Source: Verrucomicrobiia bacterium (GTDB lineage: Bacteria; Verrucomicrobiota; Verrucomicrobiia; Opitutales; Opitutaceae). From it: DNA of 64,000 nt. This document shows, one piece after another, positions 57,805 to 64,000 of this stretch (the stretch's first letter is position 1; the number at the start of each line of letters is the position of its first letter). The stretch is from the NCBI GenBank assembly GCA_011525695.1, contig WYBX01000139.1:1-64000 (forward strand), written 5' to 3'. Both the position numbers and the translations under genes were made by a program. Under the pieces are notes generated by a model. That model worked only from the letters and a program-made list of their open reading frames with translations, did no database searches and was not told the DNA's origin.

Positions 57805-59514
57805 ATGGGCACCGTTCTCTCCTTCGTCTTCTTCACCGCGCTGGTCGGCGCCATCACCTACCTCCACACGCACAAGGAGGACCTGGGCAGCCATCGGGGT
57901 TATTTTCTCGCGGGCAGCACGCTCAACGGCTGGGTGATCGCGGGCTCACTGCTGCTCACGAACCTGAGCGCCGCCAACTTCACCGGGATGACCGCCTTGG
58001 TCTACGCCAGCAACCTGGCCCCGATCGCATGGACGGTGACCGTGATACCGCCGCTGGTGTTCTTTGCGGGCGTGATGCTCCCCACATTCCTGCGCAACGG
58101 CTTCACCACGATACCGGAATTCCTCGAGTATCGCTATGGCACGGGCACCCGGCGCCTGGTCACCGCGCTGTTTCTGTTCGCCTATGTATTCGGGGGCATG
58201 CCGGTGGCCTTGTACGGTGGTGCCATCGCCTTCATCCACCTCTTTGATGTCCAGGGGCTGCTCGGGCTGGGCGAGGAGGGAAGCGTCTGGGTCGTCGTCT
58301 GGTCGTTGGGCATCATCGGCGGCATCTATGCCCTTTTTGGCGGCCTGCGTGGCGTGGCGATTTCGGACACGATCAATGGCGTCGGACTGCTCGTGGGCGG
58401 GGTCCTGGTGCTCTTCTTTGGCATCCGCGCCGTCGGCGGTGGAGCCTTTGCCGAGGGCATGCACACCGTGTTCACGACCGAGACCTGGAAGCTGGATGCG
58501 ATCGGAGACCATGACGACATCGTTCCCTTCTCCGTCCTCTTCACGGGTATGCTGCTCCACAATCTCTTCTTCTGGTGCACGAATCAGTTCATCGTGCAGC
58601 GCTGCTTCGGGGCCCGGAGCTTGCGCGAAGGGCAGAAGGGCGTGCTGATCGCCGGGTTCTTCAAGCTTCTGAATGTATTCTACATCGCCATTCCCGGTGT
58701 CATCGCCTTCCACCTCTATGGCCCCGGCCACTTTGCCAACAACGACTGGGTCTACCCCACGCTGGTCCGTGACGTGATGCCCGGCGTGTTCGCCGGGTTC
58801 TTCGCCGCCGTGATCTTCGGTACGGTGCTCAGTACCTACAACAGCATCCTCAACAGCACCGTCACGATTTTCGCAGTCGACTTCTACAAGCCGCTCCGCG
58901 GCGCGAGCCTGTCCGATGCAAGCATCATTCGCCACAGCAAGTTCGTCGGCTCCGGGCTCGTCCTGCTCACGATGCTGATCGCCCCGCTCATCATGCGGTT
59001 CCAGGAGGGCATCTTCCAATACATGGTGAAGACCGAAATCCTCTTCGGCTCACCGATCTTCCTGATCCTCCTGGTGGGATATTTTTCAACCCGGGTCTCC
59101 GCCGCCGCGGCGAACATCACGCTCGTGTCCTACCTGACCACCCTGGGAGTCCTGCAGCACCTCGTGGACACGGGACTGCACTTCCTGCACATCCTCGCCC
59201 TGCTGTTCATCGTGCACTGCGGGCTCCTCTTCGCGCTTTCACGCATCCTTCCCCGCCATCGTGCCGGGACGCGACTGCCGCCGGTGGCTGACACCGGAAT
59301 GGATCTGCGGCCGTGGAAATATTTTTCCCACCTCAGTGCGCTGGCGGTGACGGCGATGCTGCTGACCTATGTGGCATTTTCCACTTGGGGCCTCGTCGAC
59401 GAGGCACGGCCCAAGCAACTTGACCCGGAATTCATCGCCGGGGGCCTGGTCCTTGCCGCCGGAATCCTCGGAGTGCCCGCCTGGATCCGGCTCCGCCGGC
59501 GGCCGGCGGCCTGA
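57805..59514 (+). CDS. sodium:solute symporter family protein
   Basis: The 569-residue protein belongs to the SSS family: about fourteen membrane helices, with YFLAGSTLNGWVIAGSLLLTNLSAANFTGM near the N-terminus, TTIPEFLEYRYG and IYALFGGLRGVAISDTING, and GTVLSTYNSILNSTVTIF for the sodium-site helix. Members of this group next to sulfatases commonly carry sugars or uronates. The ATG at 57805 was chosen; the frame is open to 57709. It is divergent from the sulfatase operon and likely imports the desulfated product. Confidence 0.92.
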   Translation: MGTVLSFVFFTALVGAITYLHTHKEDLGSHRGYFLAGSTLNGWVIAGSLLLTNLSAANFTGMTALVYASNLAPIAWTVTVIPPLVFFAGVMLPTFLRNGFTTIPEFLEYRYGTGTRRLVTALFLFAYVFGGMPVALYGGAIAFIHLFDVQGLLGLGEEGSVWVVVWSLGIIGGIYALFGGLRGVAISDTINGVGLLVGGVLVLFFGIRAVGGGAFAEGMHTVFTTETWKLDAIGDHDDIVPFSVLFTGMLLHNLFFWCTNQFIVQRCFGARSLREGQKGVLIAGFFKLLNVFYIAIPGVIAFHLYGPGHFANNDWVYPTLVRDVMPGVFAGFFAAVIFGTVLSTYNSILNSTVTIFAVDFYKPLRGASLSDASIIRHSKFVGSGLVLLTMLIAPLIMRFQEGIFQYMVKTEILFGSPIFLILLVGYFSTRVSAAAANITLVSYLTTLGVLQHLVDTGLHFLHILALLFIVHCGLLFALSRILPRHRAGTRLPPVADTGMDLRPWKYFSHLSALAVTAMLLTYVAFSTWGLVDEARPKQLDPEFIAGGLVLAAGILGVPAWIRLRRRPAA

Positions 59515-59654
59515 CGGCGCGCTTCCGCTCAGGCTGGAAGATCGGGAAACTCCCAGCACGGCCGGATGATTTCCGGGTCTTGCGAGACCGGGCTGCGGGC
59601 CGGGCGCAGCGGCCGACATCCAACCGGGTCTCGGGCGATGCCAGCCGCCTCGGA

Positions 59655-62318
59655 TCAATGCGAATACCCGACGCTGAAGGCGAAGATCCGGCCCTCGAAC
59701 TCGAAGTTCTGATACCGCTGCGGAATATCATAGAACTTGTACGCCTGCTCTTCCGTGAGGTTCAGCGCATCGAATGACAGCCGGAGACCGTTCTTGAAGC
59801 TGTAGCGCACCGAGAGGTCGAGCCGCCCCTGTCCCTCCCCATACAGCGCATTGGCGCCATCGGCCGTCTCGGAAGGGGCAATGAGGTAGTCGTCGCGACG
59901 GTTGTACGCCAGCCGGGTGGAGAATCCCTTCTGTTCATAATACAGCACCAGGTTGTACGTCGATCGTGAGGCGCCCGGGAAGCTGAACGTGTTGCCGAAG
60001 GCATCCGTGAATTGCGAGTCGGTGTAGGTGTAATTTACCGCCCCGCCAAAGTTGCCCAGCAACCCGGGCAGGAACGTGAACGGCGACTGCAGATTCACCT
60101 CGATGCCCCGCACCGACGCCTCGCCGCCGTTCCGGAACGAACTGATGGTGTACGTCTCGCTCGGCACACCCTGATCCGGAAACGCAAATGTTCCCGTGGT
60201 CGTGCTCGGCACGATGAAATTCTCCACGTCCTTGTCGAACGCGGCGATGGCGAACAGGCCCTCGCCCGACTGGCCGAAATACCACTCGAGCCCAAGGTCG
60301 TACTGCCAGGCGAGGAAGGGGGAGAGCTCCGGATTGCCACGGCTGACTTCCAGGTCCGTCGTGTCGATCGAAGTGCTGGGGTTGATTTGCGTGACCGTCG
60401 GCCGCGTCATCGCCCGCGTGATCGCGGCGCGGATCTGCATCCGCGAGTCCGCATGCGGACGGACCAGCAGGTTGAACGCCGGCAGGGCCTTCGTGTAGTC
60501 GCCTTCGAGCGCAGGCTCGTCGTCCAGCACGTAGGTCTGGCTCGGCGTCGACAACGTGACCCGGCCGCTGCCCTTATACTCGGTCTTCACCAGCCGCACG
60601 CCAAGGTTGCCGCGCGCCAGCGCCGGACCCAGCCGGTTCTCGAACGCCGCCATGACGTACCCCGCCCGGTTCTTCTCCCGGATGGTGTAGAGGTTGCTGT
60701 TGTCGAACTCAATTGTCCCCCCCGGTGCATAGCGGAGGAACATTTCCTTCGCGTCGACTTCCGGCCATTGGGTGAGGAAATCCGATCCCCCCTTGCCGAA
60801 CCCGAAATCGCCGTGGAGGACGAAAGGCGACACGCCGTCCGCAAACGTCAGGCCCGAGGTCGACGGCGACGGCGGGCCGCCCTGCCGCCGCGTGAACTCG
60901 GTCTCGGCGCCCCGAAGGCCGAACTTCAGCAGGTTGAACATGCCTCCGGTGAGGGTCCGCGACACGTCGGCCTGCATTTCCGATTCGCCGATCGAGATGA
61001 TCCTCTTGTCATCGCTCAGCCCGCGCAGCGAAATGGCCGATGGCGCCAGCAGCGTCGCGGCGGTATATAGCCGGGGCGTGCGCGGATCGTCACCGAGCTC
61101 GTAGCCGCCAATGCCATCGCGGTTAATCCGCGCCTGCACCGTATATTCGTCGAAGTCCTCCTTGCTGTCGGAATCGTTCACCTTCCCTTCAATCTTCCAC
61201 AGCCCGCTTTCCCAGATGAAACCGCCGGTGACTCCCGTCGTGTTCACGTTGGTTTCACGGGTGAAGTCGTTGAGATCAACGCGATGCCGCTGGAACTCCG
61301 CCGCGACGAGCGTGCCGGTGGCAGGATCGATCGTCCCGGTCTGGAACACCCCGCCCTGCTGAAAGTCCACCTGGATGCGTGACTTGTCCTCGTTTCTCTC
61401 CTCGCGCGTCAGCACCGTGTTGGCGTAAAGTTGCAGCTGCGGGGTCGCCTGGAACTGAACCTTGGCATTGAGGTTGAACTTCGGCATGTCGCCGGAACGC
61501 TGCTCGAGGCGGAGCCTCCCGGGATAGCGGCCGCCATCCAGATCCGGGTCGCTGCTCGTGACCCGGTTCCATACCGGGTCCCCCGTCTGCACCTTGTCGA
61601 GCCGCCGGTCGCGCTTCGAATAGGTCGCATTGACGAGCACGCCGAGTCTGCCCTCCAGGTATGTGTCGCTGAAGAACGCCTTGTAGGTGTATTCCGTGCG
61701 GTCCCGCACATCGGCGTCCGTCAGCGCCGCCTGCAGCCGCCAGTGCATCTTGCCGAGTGCAATCGGATCGGGCGTCTTCAGGCGCACGGTGCCGCCGACA
61801 CCGCCCTCGACGTCGGCCGCCGTCGGGGACTTGATGACGTCGATTGAGCGGTAGAGATCCGCATCGAAAACGGAAAGCAGTACCTCCCGGCCGGGATTCG
61901 ACTGGTCGGCGGTCATCGCGGTCGAGCGGCCGTCGATCTCCACGCGGGTGAATTCCGGCGCGAGCCCACGCACCGTGATGAACTCGCCCTCGCCGTTGTT
62001 GCGTGTGAGCGAGACGCCCGAGATGCGCTGGATGGCCTCCCCGATGTTCTGCGAGCCGAATTCGCCGATCTGTTCAGCCGTGATCGTATCCATGATCTGG
62101 TTCGAGACCCGCTTGGCCTCGACGGAATCGGCGAACGAGGATCGGAATCCCACCACCTCGAAGGCGCCCATTTCCACGATTTCGCCGTTTGCGGATTGAG
62201 GTTGGACGGATACCTGGGCGTTGAGCGGCGGCAGAAGGGCGAAGGTGATGAGGAGGATTGTTCCAAGCGGAGCACCGTGTCGGGCGGAGCGGGGATGAAC
62301 GTCTGTTGTCGGTTGCAT
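59655..62318 (-). CDS. TonB-dependent outer membrane receptor
   Basis: The 887-residue protein has a signal peptide, a TonB box-like EIVEMGAFEV at residues 46-55, a plug domain (MDTITAEQIGEFGSQNIGEAIQRISGVSLTRNNGEGEF.. with VRGL and EIDGRS) and a long beta-barrel ending in FAFSVGYSH. The plug is of the type found in carbohydrate receptors of Caulobacter and Xanthomonas. The ATG at 62318 fits the signal peptide; the frame extends to 62510 through the promoter region. It probably imports the sulfated oligosaccharide handled by the neighbouring sulfatases. It converges with the symporter gene. Confidence 0.94.
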   Translation of the reverse strand: MQPTTDVHPRSARHGAPLGTILLITFALLPPLNAQVSVQPQSANGEIVEMGAFEVVGFRSSFADSVEAKRVSNQIMDTITAEQIGEFGSQNIGEAIQRISGVSLTRNNGEGEFITVRGLAPEFTRVEIDGRSTAMTADQSNPGREVLLSVFDADLYRSIDVIKSPTAADVEGGVGGTVRLKTPDPIALGKMHWRLQAALTDADVRDRTEYTYKAFFSDTYLEGRLGVLVNATYSKRDRRLDKVQTGDPVWNRVTSSDPDLDGGRYPGRLRLEQRSGDMPKFNLNAKVQFQATPQLQLYANTVLTREERNEDKSRIQVDFQQGGVFQTGTIDPATGTLVAAEFQRHRVDLNDFTRETNVNTTGVTGGFIWESGLWKIEGKVNDSDSKEDFDEYTVQARINRDGIGGYELGDDPRTPRLYTAATLLAPSAISLRGLSDDKRIISIGESEMQADVSRTLTGGMFNLLKFGLRGAETEFTRRQGGPPSPSTSGLTFADGVSPFVLHGDFGFGKGGSDFLTQWPEVDAKEMFLRYAPGGTIEFDNSNLYTIREKNRAGYVMAAFENRLGPALARGNLGVRLVKTEYKGSGRVTLSTPSQTYVLDDEPALEGDYTKALPAFNLLVRPHADSRMQIRAAITRAMTRPTVTQINPSTSIDTTDLEVSRGNPELSPFLAWQYDLGLEWYFGQSGEGLFAIAAFDKDVENFIVPSTTTGTFAFPDQGVPSETYTISSFRNGGEASVRGIEVNLQSPFTFLPGLLGNFGGAVNYTYTDSQFTDAFGNTFSFPGASRSTYNLVLYYEQKGFSTRLAYNRRDDYLIAPSETADGANALYGEGQGRLDLSVRYSFKNGLRLSFDALNLTEEQAYKFYDIPQRYQNFEFEGRIFAFSVGYSH

Positions 62319-62452
62319 GTAGGGTGGGGATTTGACAGTCGTTGCGCGAGGTCTGGGAGGCGGATACGGCCAGGGAACTGCCGTGGCCGCTGCCGTCCGG
62401 TGTAGCTGTGGGGTGAATAGCGCCGCCGCCAGCCGCCGCACTTCGTATTCTG

Positions 62453-62465
62453 TGAAACCGTTACG
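62453..62465 (+). promoter_or_regulatory. putative LacI-type operator, site 5
   Basis: TGAAACCGTTACG matches the shared dyad TGNAACNGTTNCR fully. It lies 135 bases upstream of the TonB-dependent receptor start. Apart from this site and the inverted repeats further on, I see nothing recognisable in the 420 bases between the receptor and the RAM-domain gene. Confidence 0.6.
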
Positions 62466-62642
62466 CAAAGCACGGAAAACACGTGCTCGGATTCCGGCCC
62501 CAGATTCCATTCCCCGATTGAGTCAGTCCCCGCAGCAGGAACTGCCTGGCCTGCACCTTCGAACGCTCCATGCCCTCAGCCTCGCCGCATAGGGGGAGCC
62601 GTGGATCCGAACCGGTGCCGCTCCGAACCCTCATGCCTGCCC

Positions 62643-62740
62643 GAAAATGCCGCAGGCATTTTCAATCAGCAGCCTGTCGGATGCGTCTGCCTCACATTCG
62701 GCATCTTCACGTCGAAAAGCAGTACGACCGACAGGCTGCT
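62643..62740. repeat. hairpin and 73-bp inverted-repeat element
   Basis: GAAAATGCC at 62643-62651 pairs with GGCATTTTC at 62655-62663. Next to it, the 13 bases AGCAGCCTGTCGG at 62668-62680 are the exact reverse complement of CCGACAGGCTGCT at 62728-62740. The second arm runs into the TAG stop of the RAM-domain gene (minus strand). The arms resemble those of the element at 48940-49024. It is a candidate terminator or MITE-like element. Confidence 0.65.
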
Positions 62741-63011
62741 AATCCACGTCGACGGCCTTGCCGCCCTCGCGCTTGTCGTAACTGCGGAAGGCGAACATGG
62801 TCTCGCTCTCGATGATGCCGTCGGTGCGCAGGAGCTCGTCCGTGATCACCGACTCGATCTTGTCGATCGAATCGCAGGTGATCATCACGAGGAGATCATG
62901 GCGGCCCGAGATCGAATAGACGTCCGTGACGTCGGGGATATCGAGAATCTTTTCGGCGGTGCCGGTGACCCGTTTGTGATCGATCTTCAGGAGGACGATT
63001 GCGGTGGCCAT
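62739..63011 (-). CDS. stand-alone Lrp/AsnC ligand-binding (RAM) domain protein
   Basis: The 90-residue protein matches the C-terminal RAM domain of Lrp/AsnC regulators (ATAIVLLKIDHKRVTGTAEK, DVYSISGRHDLLVMITC, ITDELLRTDGIIESETMFAF) but has no DNA-binding domain. Such stand-alone domains form amino-acid-sensing or scaffolding oligomers. No partner is visible in the window. Its stop codon is part of an inverted-repeat element. Confidence 0.88.
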   Translation of the reverse strand: MATAIVLLKIDHKRVTGTAEKILDIPDVTDVYSISGRHDLLVMITCDSIDKIESVITDELLRTDGIIESETMFAFRSYDKREGGKAVDVD

Positions 63012-63207
63012 GAGGAGAGGGCTTTCGAGGGAGGACCGTGTGCGCTGCCGGTGTTCGGAATGCTGGCCACGTTATAGGTGCACGCTGGCTCAGCTCACGT
63101 CTTTTCCGAATCCGTTGTGCATAGGTCGGGAAGGTCGTGACCGACCCGACGAGTTTGCCGCAGGGGTGCAGACTTGTGCGGCCGTCCGGGTAATCGAACC
63201 GCACTGA

Positions 63208-63234
63208 GGGCGCAGGCGAGGCTGCGCCCCTACG
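63208..63234. repeat. family A palindromic repeat
   Basis: GGGCGCAGGCGAGGCTGCGC followed by CCCTACG is a family A element. It overlaps the 3' end of the PEP-CTERM gene and supplies its TAG stop codon on the minus strand. Confidence 0.8.
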
Positions 63235-64000
63235 CCGGGTGATTGAACCGTATTGAGCGTTCAGTGCCGCTGAATCGGTTCAACCTCAGGCCCGGCCAGG
63301 GTCGCCGGAATCGGCGCGCGGCGGCGCAGGCGAGCGCGACCAGCCCGCCGATCATGGCATAAGTCGAGGGCTCCGGAATGGCGGAATAGCTCAGCGTGAA
63401 ATTGTCGATCGCGACGGTGTCGTACGACGAATCGCTGGCGCCGGCCGCGTTGTGCAGCCGGAAAAAGACCGGATCCAGCTGATCGTTCAGCAGCGTCAAT
63501 GATGACGAGCCCGATGAAAATGAGAACACGCCAAACGGGGAGGTGGTCTCGTAGGTGCCGAGCAGGATGAATGGCCCCGACGTGCCGACGCGAAACTCGA
63601 TGTTGTAGGTCTGGTTGGTGGAGCCCGAATTGTTCGCAGTGAACACGTCGAAACCGAGCTGGAAGTCGCCGTAGCCCGCCGTATTGGCCAGGGCGAATAC
63701 GATGCTGCCATCCCGGCTGCCCGCATTCAGCGGCCGGAGCCCGAGTGCCCGATCCGGGTTGAGCGCCTGCTCCGCGGCCAGGGTCGTGCTGGGAATCGTC
63801 GGGCCGGAGATGTTGCGAAAGCTGGTGCCGGTCGTGGAACCGGCCCAGCTGGTGAGGGCCATGGTGAACGTGGCCGCCGTGCCCAGCGTGGTCGCGGTCG
63901 AACTGGTGTAGACGGCCCAGCCGTCGGGCAGCCCGGTTCCGATCTCGTTGAAATCCTGAACATAGGGCGAGCCGCTGAGGGCGAATTGGCCCATCAGGCC
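63230..64000 (-). CDS. PEP-CTERM sorting domain protein, 5' end beyond the window
   Basis: The visible part is a Ser/Thr/Gly-rich secreted protein with beta-sandwich character ending in a PEP-CTERM signal: IPEPSTYAMIGGLVALACAA followed by an Arg-rich cluster. Such proteins are processed by exosortase and placed at or beyond the cell surface. The reading frame continues past base 64000, so the signal peptide lies outside. About 20 extra residues follow the Arg cluster, whereas most family members stop just after it; the last codons come from a family A repeat. Confidence 0.85.
   Translation of the reverse strand, partial: GLMGQFALSGSPYVQDFNEIGTGLPDGWAVYTSSTATTLGTAATFTMALTSWAGSTTGTSFRNISGPTIPSTTLAAEQALNPDRALGLRPLNAGSRDGSIVFALANTAGYGDFQLGFDVFTANNSGSTNQTYNIEFRVGTSGPFILLGTYETTSPFGVFSFSSGSSSLTLLNDQLDPVFFRLHNAAGASDSSYDTVAIDNFTLSYSAIPEPSTYAMIGGLVALACAAARRFRRPWPGLRLNRFSGTERSIRFNHPA

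Overview
The window is GC-rich bacterial chromosome that looks like a member of the Verrucomicrobiota, most likely the Opitutaceae. This is an inference from the combination of a large TonB-dependent receptor with an EIVEMGAFEV-type TonB box, a PEP-CTERM protein, many FGly-type sulfatases with an anaerobic maturase, a pyruvate:ferredoxin oxidoreductase, weak or absent Shine-Dalgarno sequences at many starts, and intergenic space packed with palindromic repeats. No 16S rRNA is present to prove it.

Layout. 1-125: 3' end (domains V and VI) of a group II intron cut by the window edge. 283-8933: an HU protein, galactokinase, prepilin peptidase, O-acetylhomoserine sulfhydrylase, a secreted RraA-like protein, and a MatC-type carrier and MatB-type acyl-CoA synthetase that form one minus-strand operon with an unusually long pyruvate:ferredoxin oxidoreductase (8943-13754). 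14285-19515: divergent S46 and M16 peptidases. 19652-26953: SufS, an anaerobic sulfatase maturase, SufU, an Nramp-like transporter, QueD, a small membrane protein and HemN. 27200-27289: tRNA-Ser(GGA) beside a duplicated piece of its 3' half. 27573-42135: a respiratory complex I operon, nuoB to nuoN, with no nuoA. 42586-62318: a sulfated-glycan utilisation locus with six sulfatases, a FGE-like domain fused to a PL11-like rhamnogalacturonan lyase, a purple-acid-phosphatase-like enzyme, a LacI-family regulator, a sodium:solute symporter and a TonB-dependent receptor. 62739-64000: a stand-alone RAM-domain protein and a PEP-CTERM protein truncated by the window edge.

How the parts work together. 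The receptor would import glycan fragments across the outer membrane, the six sulfatases would strip sulfate esters, the lyase-like fusion protein would act on a rhamnose/uronate backbone, and the symporter would take products across the inner membrane. All six sulfatases carry a Cys-x-Pro-x-Arg site, so they depend on formylglycine formation; the radical SAM maturase at 21142-22407 can supply it. I find a shared dyad (TGRAAMMGTTRCR-like) once in each of the five main promoter regions of this locus, which makes the local LacI-type protein the obvious common regulator.

The most unusual DNA is in the nuo operon. Six spacers between cistrons hold arrays of degenerate 7-bp repeats (GAGTAGC, GAATTCA classes) as facing inverted arms of about five heptads, and a seventh (nuoB-nuoC) holds eighteen heptads in a single register. 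The arrays often supply the stop codon of the upstream gene. They are distinct from the three palindromic repeat families found in intergenic regions elsewhere in the window.
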